Origin: Hoyosella altamirensis
Lineage (GTDB): Bacteria > Actinomycetota > Actinomycetes > Mycobacteriales > Mycobacteriaceae
Direction of reading: 5' to 3'
NCBI RefSeq assembly: GCF_014191505.1
Contig: NZ_JACHWS010000003.1
Coordinates: 930,001 to 994,000 of the forward strand
Length of the DNA stretch: 64,000 bases
Shown here: positions 8,095-17,445 of the stretch, piece by piece
How the letters are laid out: each line of letters begins with the position of its first letter
Position numbering within the stretch: position 1 is the first letter of the stretch
Program-made: the position numbers and the translations under genes
Notes under the pieces: generated by a model
What the model was told of the DNA's origin: nothing
Databases searched by the model: none
Seen by the model: the letters and a program-made list of their open reading frames with translations, nothing else

Positions 8095-10791
8095 ATGCTC
8101 CTCGGCCGCGATACCGAATTAGCTGAACTCCAAACGTGCGTGGAGCAGGCACGGCTCGGGCGCAGCTCGGTCGTTGTGTTGCGGGGCGAGGCGGGTATTG
8201 GGAAGTCCGCCCTGCTGGACGAGCTCGCTGTGGCCAATCCAGACGTCCGCACGGTCCGAGCCGCTTGTGTGAAGTCGGAGAACGCGATCCCATTCGCAGC
8301 CCTGCACATGCTCGTACATCCCCTGCGTGCGGGCATTGGTGGACTGCCCGCCCCACAAGCGAATGCGCTCCACACAGTCTTAGGGACTGCCGAAGCAAAG
8401 AACCACAACGATGGAGGCCGAACAGCCGGCGACCGGTTCCTTGTCGGGCTCGCTTTACTGACCCTGCTTTCTGATGCAGCAGAGGAGCGGCCACTGCTGT
8501 GTGTGGTCGATGACGCACACTGGCTCGATCAAAGTTCTGCCGAAGCCCTGCTTTTTGCCGCTCGCCGCCTCCGAGCCGAACCTATCGCCCTGGTCTTCGG
8601 GGTGCGGGAAGGTGACGCACCCGAGTTTCCTGCCGATGATCTCGCGGAACTGACCCTGAGCCCTCTGGCCGCCGATGCAGCTGCAGAGCTTCTCGACCGG
8701 CGTGACGCTGCACTGACGCCCGAGCAACGCGAAACCCTGATCGCCGACGCTCGCGGAAACCCGCTCGCGCTCCTGGAGCTCCCCGCGAGCCCCGATGCGG
8801 AACCATCATCACGTTTCCTCCGCCTGAAAAACGCTTTCGCCGAACGCATCCGCACCCTCCCGGCCGCCACGCAGGCTGCACTCGCCGTCGTTGCAGCGGA
8901 TGACACGAGCCGGACTTCGGTGATACTCGCGGCCATCAGTGAGCTTGGCAATTCCCCATCGGACCTTGCGCCAGCTGAGAAAGCTGACATTGTTTTTGTG
9001 CGCGATGACCGCGTCGAATTCCGGCACCCGCTGCTGCGCGCAGCCGCCTACTATGCGACCCCCATCACGACCAGAACCGACAGTCACCGCGCACTGGCGA
9101 GCGCGCACCAAGCATTGGGCGACCATTGTCACTATGCGTGGCATCTCGCGGCCGCAACCACGAAACCCGATGACCACGTCGCAACGGTGCTCGCGGACGC
9201 TGCACAACCCGCAGGCGAACTGCACCATAACGCCGCAACCTCACAAATGCTCGAGCGTGCCGCAGAACTGACCATCGACACACGGCAGCGCGCAGAACGA
9301 TTCACCCTGAGCGCGCAAAGCGCTGCGTCAGCCGGGCAGTTTGAGCGAGCTGAGCGACTGGCTGAACAGGCCGCCGACTACGCGCAAGATCCGCTGCAGC
9401 TCGCCGACATTGCCCTCGTGCGTGCCTCAGTCCTCGATGACCAGGACCAGCCGAAGCTGGCCTACCGGCTGCTTTCCGACGCGGCTGTGACAGTCGCGCC
9501 ACTGGACGGTGAATTCGCTGGCCATCTTCTATTCCGAGCTGCCCGCTCGGCCGCCAGCGCTGGGGATCTCGATGTCCTTGCACGGATAGCGGAACGCGCC
9601 ATAGATATGCACCTCCCTAACTTCCGTGCCGTGACGGCGCTCGCCAGCGCGTTCAACTCGCAACACACATTCGTTTCCAGCGCCAGCGAAGATCCGCTCG
9701 CCACACTCGTGAACATGCTTGATGGCTGCGGCGAAACAACCGAACTGCTCGAAATCGGATGGTGGCAGCTGCTGCGCGGCCACTTTCGCGAGGCACACGA
9801 CCTCGCGCAGATGGTCGAGTCGCGTGCTCGATCTGATAGCGCGGCGGGAATGCTCGCTGCAGCTTTGCCTCTGCTAGCCCGGACGCAGCTCATACTCGGG
9901 CAGCTTGACGACGCTCAGGCCAGCGCGGAGGAAGCCACCACGATCTCACGAGATATCGGGGCCCGGCGCCACGGTCTCTATGTGTCGAACGTGCTGGGAC
10001 ACATCGCAGCAATCCGTGGGGACGTAGAAGCATGCGTTCGCCATACCGAAGAACCGTTACGCCGGAACATCGCGCCGGGAAACATGCACGCACTTGGCGC
10101 GCGGAGCCTTCTGGACCTCGGCTCAGGCCGCTACGAAAATGCGTTCACCACGCTGCAATCAATGATGAGCGGCGCGGGGCGGCAGGGCGCGATCGCGAGC
10201 CTCCCTGACCTGATCGAGGCCGCAATGCGGTTAGGTGACAGAGCTTCTGCCGTTGAGGCACTCGAGTGGTTCGATGCGTGGGCGCTGCGACTGAACCAGC
10301 CATGGGCCGAGTCCGCCGCGCTGCGGTGCCGCGCACTCACAGCGCCCGATGATGCGGCCGGTGATCTCTTCGCACAGTCGGTGCAACTCCATGCCCACCC
10401 GGGACCACCGTTCGAGTACGCACGCACCAACCTGCTTTACGGTGAGTGGCTCCGACGCCAGCGCCAGACGACAGAAGCACGCGTGTACCTGCGGCAAGCC
10501 GCAGAGACCTTCGCCCGGATGCGCGCGAAGCCATGGGAGGAGCGCGCGAACGCCGAATTGCGTGCCGCTGGCGGGCGTGTCGAGGGCCAGCCCGGTGAGG
10601 ACAAGACCAGTGCGCTCACCCCGCAGGAGCGTCAAGTCGTCCGTCTCGCGGCGACCGGTTTGAGCAACCGGGACATCGCCGCGCAGTTGTTCTTAAGTCC
10701 GCGCACCGTGGGCTACCACCTTTACAAGGCGTACCCGAAGCTCGGTGTCACGTCGCGAGGAGAGTTGGCAACGGCGCCGGGGGTGGGCTGA
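8095..10791 (+). CDS. Large ATP-binding LuxR-family transcriptional regulator (LAL type)
   Basis: An 898-residue regulator with an N-terminal AAA-type ATPase domain and a C-terminal LuxR helix-turn-helix. Walker A is GEAGIGKS at residues 31-38 and Walker B is CVVDDAHWLD near 137-146. A long Ala/Leu-rich helical (TPR-like) middle region follows. The HTH is LTPQERQVVRLAATGLSNRD and the following segment near residues 838-890. It begins nine bases after the DsbA-like gene in the same direction, so it may be co-transcribed with the reductase pair and could control it; the effector is unknown. Confidence 0.9.
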   Translation: MLLGRDTELAELQTCVEQARLGRSSVVVLRGEAGIGKSALLDELAVANPDVRTVRAACVKSENAIPFAALHMLVHPLRAGIGGLPAPQANALHTVLGTAEAKNHNDGGRTAGDRFLVGLALLTLLSDAAEERPLLCVVDDAHWLDQSSAEALLFAARRLRAEPIALVFGVREGDAPEFPADDLAELTLSPLAADAAAELLDRRDAALTPEQRETLIADARGNPLALLELPASPDAEPSSRFLRLKNAFAERIRTLPAATQAALAVVAADDTSRTSVILAAISELGNSPSDLAPAEKADIVFVRDDRVEFRHPLLRAAAYYATPITTRTDSHRALASAHQALGDHCHYAWHLAAATTKPDDHVATVLADAAQPAGELHHNAATSQMLERAAELTIDTRQRAERFTLSAQSAASAGQFERAERLAEQAADYAQDPLQLADIALVRASVLDDQDQPKLAYRLLSDAAVTVAPLDGEFAGHLLFRAARSAASAGDLDVLARIAERAIDMHLPNFRAVTALASAFNSQHTFVSSASEDPLATLVNMLDGCGETTELLEIGWWQLLRGHFREAHDLAQMVESRARSDSAAGMLAAALPLLARTQLILGQLDDAQASAEEATTISRDIGARRHGLYVSNVLGHIAAIRGDVEACVRHTEEPLRRNIAPGNMHALGARSLLDLGSGRYENAFTTLQSMMSGAGRQGAIASLPDLIEAAMRLGDRASAVEALEWFDAWALRLNQPWAESAALRCRALTAPDDAAGDLFAQSVQLHAHPGPPFEYARTNLLYGEWLRRQRQTTEARVYLRQAAETFARMRAKPWEERANAELRAAGGRVEGQPGEDKTSALTPQERQVVRLAATGLSNRDIAAQLFLSPRTVGYHLYKAYPKLGVTSRGELATAPGVG

Positions 10792-10854
10792 CGGATAGGC
10801 CGCGTCCGCCCTGGTGTCTGTTTTTTGTCAGGGGTGGTTGTTAGCGTCGCTCGT

Positions 10855-12360
10855 ATGTTCGATTTGCTGGTGGGGGTGCTGGACGGTGCTGGGGTGCAGG
10901 ATTTCGGGGAGCTTGACGATGCGGGGGTGATCGCGGTGGCTGCGGTGTGGCACCGGCTGGAGTCGGTGGTCGCGGAACGGAAGTACGCGGCTGCCGCGGA
11001 GCTGTTGCGCCGGTACCTCGCGCGCGACGATGAGCACGGCGGCTGGGTCGTCGACGCGTACACCCAGGCTGAAGCGGAAATCGGTGCCGCGCTTGGTATC
11101 TCCCGCCGCGCCGCGGGCGATGTGGTGAATTTCGGGGACACGCTTGCCACGCGTCTGCCCCGGTTCCGCGGCGCTATCGCCGCCGGGCTGATCACCGTGT
11201 ATCAGGCCCGTCAGGTCGAGGTCGCGACCCGGAATGTGACCGAGACCGCGATCGGGACGGTCGAGGAACAGATCCTGGCGCGGGTCCTGGCCCGTGGCGG
11301 CACCGCAACCGGGCGGCGGCTACGTGATCTCGCGGACCGGGTGATCACCGCGGTGGATCCGGACGGAATCCGGGTACGGCGGCAGCGCGCGCAGGACGAA
11401 CGATATGTCGAGGTCTCCGCCGCGGAGGACGGCATGGTGCATGTGCTGGCCAGTCTGCGCGCAGACGAGGGACGGTTCCTCGACGCGCGGGTCACGGAAA
11501 TGGCGAAAGAGGTCTGCGCGCAGGACCCGCGCCCGTTCCCGGTGCGCCGAGCAGACGCATTGACCGCGCTGGTCCATGGTGAGCCCCGCCTGGTATGCCG
11601 GTGCGGCAGCACCGACTGCACCCAGCGCGGTGAGCTGCCTGCCCGCCGGAAACCGGTCGTGCATGTCATCCTCACCGACACCGCACTGACCGGGCAGGAC
11701 CACGACACCCCGGCGTATCTCGACGGGTACGGCATCATCGACAGCGCCCTCGCCCGCGAGATCGCCGCCCGCGCGGTCATCCGCCCCCTGACCCCCAGCC
11801 AGACCCAACCCGCAGTCCCCGCTGATCCGCCTGTACTGAGCGATCCGGGTGCGTCGGAGCCGGCCTGCCAGGACGACGCGGCGCTGACGTACCGGCCCAA
11901 CCGGCAGGTCGCCGATCAAGCCCGGGCCGAGCACGGCACCTGCCAGTGGCCGCACTGTGACCGGGTGGCATGGGAATGCGACCTCGACCATCACGATCCG
12001 TTCAACCACGCCGACCCGAAGGCCGGGGGCCGCACGGTCACGGCGAATCTGGGCCCGTTATGCCGCGGCCATCACCGGATCAAAACCTTCTGCGGCTGGA
12101 CCTTCACCCCGGGCAGCCACGGCACCATGGTGCTGCACGCACCCAGCGGACTCACCTACACCCTCTACAAGTCCGGGCCCGTCGAACTACTCACCGGCAC
12201 CCCACCCACGTTCCCCGCCCCGCACACAGCACCCGCACAACTAGCACGAAAAACCCGCACCCGCACCCAACACCGCGCCGCCCGTGTCCGCACCGAACGC
12301 GGCATCAACCACGCCACCCGCGGCCACACCACCACCACCGGCACCGAACCACCCTTCTAA
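10855..12360 (+). CDS. 13E12/DUF222 family HNH endonuclease-like protein
   Basis: Member of the actinobacterial 13E12 repeat family (DUF222 plus C-terminal HNH), often present in many copies per genome. The 501 residues start MFDLLVGVLDGAG and contain a helical DUF222 region (ATRLPRFRGAIAAGLITVYQ is typical). The HNH nuclease signature is CQWPHCDRVAWECDLDHHDP followed by GPLCRGHHRIKTF, with the expected Cys pairs and HH motif. A TTG 30 bases upstream would extend it by ten residues; I prefer the ATG. Family members are annotated as nucleases, but their biological role is not established. The last 35 residues are Thr/His/Arg-rich. Confidence 0.88.
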   Translation: MFDLLVGVLDGAGVQDFGELDDAGVIAVAAVWHRLESVVAERKYAAAAELLRRYLARDDEHGGWVVDAYTQAEAEIGAALGISRRAAGDVVNFGDTLATRLPRFRGAIAAGLITVYQARQVEVATRNVTETAIGTVEEQILARVLARGGTATGRRLRDLADRVITAVDPDGIRVRRQRAQDERYVEVSAAEDGMVHVLASLRADEGRFLDARVTEMAKEVCAQDPRPFPVRRADALTALVHGEPRLVCRCGSTDCTQRGELPARRKPVVHVILTDTALTGQDHDTPAYLDGYGIIDSALAREIAARAVIRPLTPSQTQPAVPADPPVLSDPGASEPACQDDAALTYRPNRQVADQARAEHGTCQWPHCDRVAWECDLDHHDPFNHADPKAGGRTVTANLGPLCRGHHRIKTFCGWTFTPGSHGTMVLHAPSGLTYTLYKSGPVELLTGTPPTFPAPHTAPAQLARKTRTRTQHRAARVRTERGINHATRGHTTTTGTEPPF

Positions 12361-12545
12361 CACCCAACACACCCCACAACCCGGCCGGAAACACCCCACC
12401 CGCCGGGCACACACCCACACCCAAAAAACGAGCGGGCCCGACTATTGGGGAGCAAGCAGGCTTTTATGCAAACTTGGGTAAGCACCTCTCGCGATGGCGA
12501 CACACCCACGGGTCTCGTCGTAGGTTGAACAGTGGAGGCAGCATC

Positions 12546-13673
12546 ATGACGGCGGACGCTATTACGCGAGCTCAGGCACTCGCCTACCGCGCTCATATCC
12601 ATGACCTCAACGCCCGCGGGACCGGACGCGCGGCCCTGCGAACAGGCCTGCAGGATTATCCGCCCGGACGCAGCGCGGGTCTCGCATTCGAACTGCGCGC
12701 TGGCAGAGCACCCGGTTCGGATATAGTCCTCGTTCATTCTGTACGCGGAGCACTCCATCTCCACGACATGGCCGATTTTCAGCTCTACGCATCCGCGCTG
12801 CGCACGACTGAAGCTCGCGATCTTGCAAGGCAGTCCATCGGGCCCTTCGCATCCGAACTGAGCGAGGCTGGCATTGGCTTTCCAGCTGCCCTGGACGAGG
12901 TCGCGTCCGCGATGCGGAACGTCATCGCCGACGTCTCGCGTCCAACGAAAGGTGAGCTCAGCAGCAGGGTCAGCCCACTGGTTAACGGCCACCTCACGCC
13001 GTGGTGCTCAGGCTGTGGTGCGGCACACGTGCATGACCATTTGTTTCGCATGGCTACCCTGCAAGCCGGTTTGGTTGTCGAACTCGCCCCAGAATTGCCG
13101 AGCCAGTTCCGTTACGCCGCCGCGAAGGAGTTCGACCGAATCGAGCCACAAGTCGCGCGCTCTGAACTGGTGCGACGCTTCCTCACTACCGCGGGTCCTG
13201 CTCACCCTAAGCACCTAGCGACGTGGCTGGCGATGGCACCCGCGGCGGCGCGGAAATGGTGGGACTTAGTTGTGCACGAGCTCGAGCCCGTCCATGTGGA
13301 CGGCAAGGCAAGGTGGGCTCTCGCCGGCCAGTCTGATGCTGCTCGAGAAGCGCCAGCACCGCGAGGTGTGCGCCTGCTGCCTCCGTACGATCCTTTTCTC
13401 GAGCTGGCGGATCGTGATCTGCTGGTTCCGGATCCTGCTCAGCGGCGACAGGTGTGGCGGGCAGCCGCCAATCCCGGCGTGGTGCTCGTGGACGGGGCTA
13501 TTGCGGGAACCTGGAGGCAGCGGCATCAGCGCAAACGGCTGACCGTGCGTGTGTCTGCGTTTGGCAGGCTTCCCGAGCGATGGCTCGAGCTCGCTGAACC
13601 TGACGCGGCAGTAATCGGACGTTTCTTCGCTGCTTCTGGTGTCGATATTGAGTTGACGACTGCTCGCTCTTAA
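12546..13673 (+). CDS. Winged-helix DNA-binding domain protein (HTH_42/YcaQ-like)
   Basis: A 375-residue protein resembling the winged-helix DNA-binding family PF06224, whose E. coli member YcaQ unhooks DNA interstrand crosslinks. Family features are the N-terminal ITRAQALAYRAHIHDLNA segment, VRRFLTTAGPAHPKHLATWL, and RGVRLLPPYDPFLELADRD (the LLPP-x-DP-x-L motif). The open frame continues upstream to 11970 inside the HNH gene, but GGAGG nine bases before the ATG at 12546 marks the start. Its 3' end overlaps the convergent MFS gene by four bases. DNA-repair glycosylase activity is possible but unproven here. Confidence 0.8.
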   Translation: MTADAITRAQALAYRAHIHDLNARGTGRAALRTGLQDYPPGRSAGLAFELRAGRAPGSDIVLVHSVRGALHLHDMADFQLYASALRTTEARDLARQSIGPFASELSEAGIGFPAALDEVASAMRNVIADVSRPTKGELSSRVSPLVNGHLTPWCSGCGAAHVHDHLFRMATLQAGLVVELAPELPSQFRYAAAKEFDRIEPQVARSELVRRFLTTAGPAHPKHLATWLAMAPAAARKWWDLVVHELEPVHVDGKARWALAGQSDAAREAPAPRGVRLLPPYDPFLELADRDLLVPDPAQRRQVWRAAANPGVVLVDGAIAGTWRQRHQRKRLTVRVSAFGRLPERWLELAEPDAAVIGRFFAASGVDIELTTARS

Positions 13674-14896
13674 CGCCTTCGGGCACTCGCGACTGCCAGC
13701 GGCAGCGTGAGTATAGACAGCGCAGCCGCGGCGAGCATCGCCACAGAGAAGGTCGCCTGCGCCGCGATCACACCAATAAGCAGCGCCCCGATACCAGTTC
13801 CAGCATCGAAGCCGATATTCCACACCGCACTCGCCATCCCATACCTTTTGCGACCAGCAGCAGCGAATGTGTCAAGGAGGGTGAGGTTCTGCAGTGCCCC
13901 GTAGGAGATTCCGACAATCGCCATCCCAGCAATCAGCCCTGCCGACTGCAGTGCACCACTCCCCTGCACTGCCCAGGCAATGAGCGACAGTCCCGCGGCT
14001 GTGAGCCCTATCAGCGGCGTAACAAACGGCCGTGTGCCGTAACGGTCTGCGAACGCTCCGATAAGCCAGCGGCTCAAGGCGGAGATGACTGTGAACATGA
14101 GCAGGCTGGTGAAAACGAGCGTCGGGTTCGGCGTCATTTGCGGCGTGAATGTCAACAGGGCGCCACCGGCCGCAGTCACTGCAAGGAGGATCAGCATGGG
14201 ACCGAACATCTGGATCGGGATCCGCACCCGGCGGCGTGTCCCGTGCACTGGCCTGTCGTCGGCCTCGCGACTGGTGGAGGTCACATGAGGCGCGACAGGG
14301 CCCGCCAGGAACCACCCAATCAATGGGCATGCGCCGGCCACGAAAACGAGGGTGAAGCCGATGTTGTCGGCAACCCAGGGCGCCGCCGGGATCAGGATGG
14401 CTTGTGGCGCGGCGATTGCGAGGCCATAGGCGCCGATAGCTTTGCCACGACGTGCTGGGTGAACGAGTTCAGCAACTGCGATGGCACCGCAGACAGTGAG
14501 CACTCCGAACCCGAAACCGCGCGGCACCGCAAGCGCGAGCGCACCCGCGAAACTCAGCGGGAGCAGGTGCAGCAGGGAAGGAACACCGAGAAAAATCATG
14601 CCGAGTTTCCACGTGATGTTCCAGCCGATGCGGCGGAGCGCGAAAGGAACTAATACCTGTGTCAGCACAGTGCACAGCATGAGGAGTGCATTGACGGCAC
14701 CGGCTCCTGCCGAGTTCCCGCCCATCGTGACCACCCACAGCGGCACGGTCGGAAAGAGCAGTGCGTGACCGCTGAAGCCGAATGCGGTCATCACGAGCAG
14801 AGCAGGCATACCTGGCGCGGTCCACACCGGGCCCGCGGAAACTGCCCGCCATGCGCCGGACTGGCCCTGCTCTGCGTTGCGATCCGCCTCACCCAT
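13670..14896 (-). CDS. MFS transporter downstream of the steroid side-chain operon
   Basis: A 408-residue major-facilitator protein with about 12 hydrophobic segments; the cytoplasmic loop ALRRIGWNITWK and the second-half loop GAFADRYGTRPFV (motif A-like) are visible. It lies 31 bases after ltp2 on the same strand with no evident terminator between, so it may belong to the chsE1-ltp2 transcript. A role in moving a steroid intermediate or propionyl-derived product is inference from position only. Its 3' end overlaps the convergent winged-helix gene by four bases. Confidence 0.82.
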   Translation of the reverse strand: MGEADRNAEQGQSGAWRAVSAGPVWTAPGMPALLVMTAFGFSGHALLFPTVPLWVVTMGGNSAGAGAVNALLMLCTVLTQVLVPFALRRIGWNITWKLGMIFLGVPSLLHLLPLSFAGALALAVPRGFGFGVLTVCGAIAVAELVHPARRGKAIGAYGLAIAAPQAILIPAAPWVADNIGFTLVFVAGACPLIGWFLAGPVAPHVTSTSREADDRPVHGTRRRVRIPIQMFGPMLILLAVTAAGGALLTFTPQMTPNPTLVFTSLLMFTVISALSRWLIGAFADRYGTRPFVTPLIGLTAAGLSLIAWAVQGSGALQSAGLIAGMAIVGISYGALQNLTLLDTFAAAGRKRYGMASAVWNIGFDAGTGIGALLIGVIAAQATFSVAMLAAAALSILTLPLAVASARRR

Positions 14897-14927
14897 TGAC
14901 GTGAAATCGTACGCCAGGAGGCCCGCG

Positions 14928-16094
14928 CTAGGTGCGCAGCACCAGCCCGCTGGTGGGAACTCCAGTTCCTGCCGTCACCAGCACATGCTCCACTGAGTCC
15001 ACCTGGTTGACGGCAGTCCCCCGCAGCTGCCGGACAGCCTCGGCGATCCCGTTCATTCCATGAATGTAGGCCTCGCCGAGTTGCCCGCCGTGCGGGTTGA
15101 GCGGCAACGACCCGTGTAGTTCAAGAGTGTCACCACTGATGAAATCCCGTGCTTCCCCACGGCCACAGAATCCGAGCTCTTCCAATTGCATGAGAACATA
15201 CGGCGTGAAGTGGTCGTACAGGACGGCAACATCGACGTCCCCCGGGCTGATTGCGGATTGCTCCCACAGTTGCCGCGCCACCACGCCCATTTCGGGCAGA
15301 CCGCTGATGGCGTCACGGTAGTAACTGGTCATGATGTACTGATCGGGACCGCTGCCCTGCGCCGCCGCGGCGACGCGCACGGGCACTCTCGGCAGATCAC
15401 GGGCGCGCTCAGCGGCGGTCACAACGAGCGCGACCCCACCATCGGATTCTTGACAGCAGTCCAGCAGGTGCAGCGGTTCCGCGACCCACCGCGACTCCTG
15501 ATGCTCCTCCAAAGTGATCGGCTTGCCGTAGAACCAGGCGTTCGGATTGGACGCTGCGTGCTTCCGGTCGACGACGGCGATCTTTCCGAAGTCCTCACTG
15601 GTGGCACCGTACTCGTGCATGTACCGGCGTGCTCCCATCGCGACGGTGGCGGCCGGCGTCGCGATCCCCATTGGGTAGTGAAAGCTGTTGTCCACTCCCG
15701 ATGTGTTCACCTGACCTGCGGCAACGGAGGACACCTGGCCGAAGCGGAAGCCCGAGCGCTCGTTGAATGCCCGGTAGACGACGACGACTTTGGCGACGCC
15801 GGTCGCGACGGCCATCGCAGCCTGTTGCACTGTTGCTGCGGCGGCGCCGCCGCCGTAGTGGATTCGGCTGAAGAACGTCAGCTCGGGGATACCGAGTTCG
15901 CGAGCGACCGCGATCTCGGCGTTGCTGTCCATCGTGAACGTCACGAGTCCATCCACATCAGTGGGCGCCAGACCTGCATCGTCGAGGGCGGACCGGATGC
16001 ACTCAACGGCGAGCCGCAATTCGCTGCGACCGGAGTCCTTCGAGAACTCTGTCGCACCGATTCCCACGATCGCGGCCTTGTTCGCAATCGTCAT
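14928..16094 (-). CDS. ltp2: Thiolase-fold aldolase Ltp2 of steroid side-chain degradation
   Basis: Homologue of M. tuberculosis Ltp2 (Rv3540c), which with the DUF35 part of ChsH2 cleaves 17-hydroxy-3-oxo-4-pregnene-20-carboxyl-CoA to androstenedione and propionyl-CoA. The 388 residues show the nondecarboxylating thiolase/SCP-x fold: KAAIVGIGATEFSKDSGRSE at the start, IHYGGGAAAATVQQAAMAV where thiolases carry the nucleophilic region but without a catalytic Cys, and LNPHGGQLGEAYIHGMNGIA at the C-terminal His motif. Gene order chsE1-chsE2-chsH2-chsH1-ltp2, with an ATGA overlap to chsH1, is the same as in the M. tuberculosis igr operon. Confidence 0.92.
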   Translation of the reverse strand: MTIANKAAIVGIGATEFSKDSGRSELRLAVECIRSALDDAGLAPTDVDGLVTFTMDSNAEIAVARELGIPELTFFSRIHYGGGAAAATVQQAAMAVATGVAKVVVVYRAFNERSGFRFGQVSSVAAGQVNTSGVDNSFHYPMGIATPAATVAMGARRYMHEYGATSEDFGKIAVVDRKHAASNPNAWFYGKPITLEEHQESRWVAEPLHLLDCCQESDGGVALVVTAAERARDLPRVPVRVAAAAQGSGPDQYIMTSYYRDAISGLPEMGVVARQLWEQSAISPGDVDVAVLYDHFTPYVLMQLEELGFCGRGEARDFISGDTLELHGSLPLNPHGGQLGEAYIHGMNGIAEAVRQLRGTAVNQVDSVEHVLVTAGTGVPTSGLVLRT

Positions 16095-16522
16095 TGACCA
16101 ACTCCTTGCGGCACGGCGATCTGGACCGTCCCCGTGATGTGATCGCCAAGGCTGTTTCTGGCTCTGACCTCGATCACAAAGCGCGACTCCCGGTCGACTA
16201 CGGTCTCATCGGCCACTCGTCCACTGAACGTCAGCGTGTCATTCGCATAGCACGGAACACCCAGCCGGATATTGATAGAACGAACCAGTGCCTCAGGGCC
16301 AGCCCAGTCCGTGACATACCTTTGTACGAGGCCGTTGTCGGTGAGGATGTTCAGGAAGATGTCTTTGGTGCCGCGCGCGATTGCAGCGTCACGGTCGTGA
16401 TGCACGTCTTCGAAGTCACGCGTCGCGATCGCGGTGCTGATGATGAACGTAGGTGTCGCGTCGACAACTAGTTCGGGCAGCTCCATTCCGATGGAGATCT
16501 GCGCTGCCGTCAGGGTTTTCAT
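16091..16522 (-). CDS. chsH1: ChsH1, MaoC-fold subunit of steroid enoyl-CoA hydratase
   Basis: Small single hot-dog protein of 143 residues that pairs with ChsH2 to hydrate the unsaturated pregnene carboxyl-CoA intermediate, the step before Ltp2. The sequence contains ATRDFEDVHHDRDAAIARG, the hydratase-like segment with D and HH, and IFLNILTDNGLVQRYVTDW. The start is taken at the ATG at 16522 (MKTLTAAQ), which overlaps the chsH2 stop as ATGA; a start four codons upstream is less likely. The stop overlaps ltp2 the same way. Confidence 0.9.
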   Translation of the reverse strand: MKTLTAAQISIGMELPELVVDATPTFIISTAIATRDFEDVHHDRDAAIARGTKDIFLNILTDNGLVQRYVTDWAGPEALVRSINIRLGVPCYANDTLTFSGRVADETVVDRESRFVIEVRARNSLGDHITGTVQIAVPQGVGQ

Positions 16523-17445
16523 GCCACCTCCCACGCTGGCAGAGTCACGTCGTCGTCGATGCGCAGGAACACCGCTTGGACACTCACGCCGATTTTGACG
16601 TCTTCCGGAGCGACGTTGATGAGCTCACCGAGGACACGCACTCCCTCGTCGAGTTCGACGAGGGCCACCACGAACGGGGTCTTTTTCCCGGGCACTTTCG
16701 GATGGTGGTGGACGACAAAGCTGTAGACCGTTCCAGTGCCACGGGCCACGATGTAGTCCGGGGTGGCCTCGAGGTCGCCGTTCGGTGCGACCGCGCCGGG
16801 CGGGTGCCGCAGTTCGTCGCCCCATCGTTGTATACGCAGCTCGCCTTTTTTCGTGCCTTCCCAGAAGAACGCGGTGTCACGCGAGATCACCGGTCTGAGT
16901 ACGCTGGCCGCGTGCTCGGGCGCATCGATGATCCGCGCTGAACTCTTGGGGCGGAACTTCAGGACACGAAACACCATCTCCGCCACTGGCTCGTCTCCGA
17001 CTGACCATGTGGTCACAGTGGTGACGAACCAGCCTGGACCGAGCGCTGTCTCCTTGGGGCCATTGATGTCTCGCAGTTTCGTTGATGCCGTGACACGCTC
17101 ACCCGGATGCAGGTAACGGTGATAGGTCTGCTCCGTGTTCGTACCAACGACGGAGGTGAAACCTTCCTTGTCGAGAGCGGCGAGCATCGCCCCGAGTGGA
17201 TCGTCGGCGTTGCGTTTCCCGTGCAGGCCCCGCATCGTCCACACTTGCGCCATCGCTGGCGGTGCAACGACCCCGCCGTGGATCGACGCCGCGGCGAAAT
17301 CGGGGTCGGTGTAAACCGGATTGTTGTCGCCGATGGCTTCGACCCAGTTGTTGATCATTGCCTGGTTGACGGGGTCACGGGCAGCAACGGGTTTAGAACT
17401 GCCTTGCGCCGCAATCCTTTTTGCTGTTTCCCGAATGTCGGTCAT
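16519..17445 (-). CDS. chsH2: ChsH2, MaoC plus DUF35 subunit of steroid hydratase/aldolase complex
   Basis: A 308-residue protein with an N-terminal hot-dog domain (NNWVEAIGDNNPVYTDPDFA, then GGVVAPPAMAQVWTM) and a C-terminal DUF35 OB-fold domain (FFWEGTKKGELRIQRWGDEL onward). In M. tuberculosis the first forms the hydratase with ChsH1 and the second recruits Ltp2. The usual zinc-ribbon Cys positions of DUF35 (after LRIQR) are W, G, D and E here, so that zinc site is absent. The frame is open 38 codons further upstream, but that stretch overlaps chsE2; the ATG at 17445 gives an ATGA overlap and the expected N-terminus MTDIRETAK. Confidence 0.92.
   Translation of the reverse strand: MTDIRETAKRIAAQGSSKPVAARDPVNQAMINNWVEAIGDNNPVYTDPDFAAASIHGGVVAPPAMAQVWTMRGLHGKRNADDPLGAMLAALDKEGFTSVVGTNTEQTYHRYLHPGERVTASTKLRDINGPKETALGPGWFVTTVTTWSVGDEPVAEMVFRVLKFRPKSSARIIDAPEHAASVLRPVISRDTAFFWEGTKKGELRIQRWGDELRHPPGAVAPNGDLEATPDYIVARGTGTVYSFVVHHHPKVPGKKTPFVVALVELDEGVRVLGELINVAPEDVKIGVSVQAVFLRIDDDVTLPAWEVA

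Noticed and set aside
11970-12545. Upstream extension of the winged-helix gene frame
   Set aside because: This stretch lies within the HNH gene and its tail; GGAGG before the ATG at 12546 and family length set the start.
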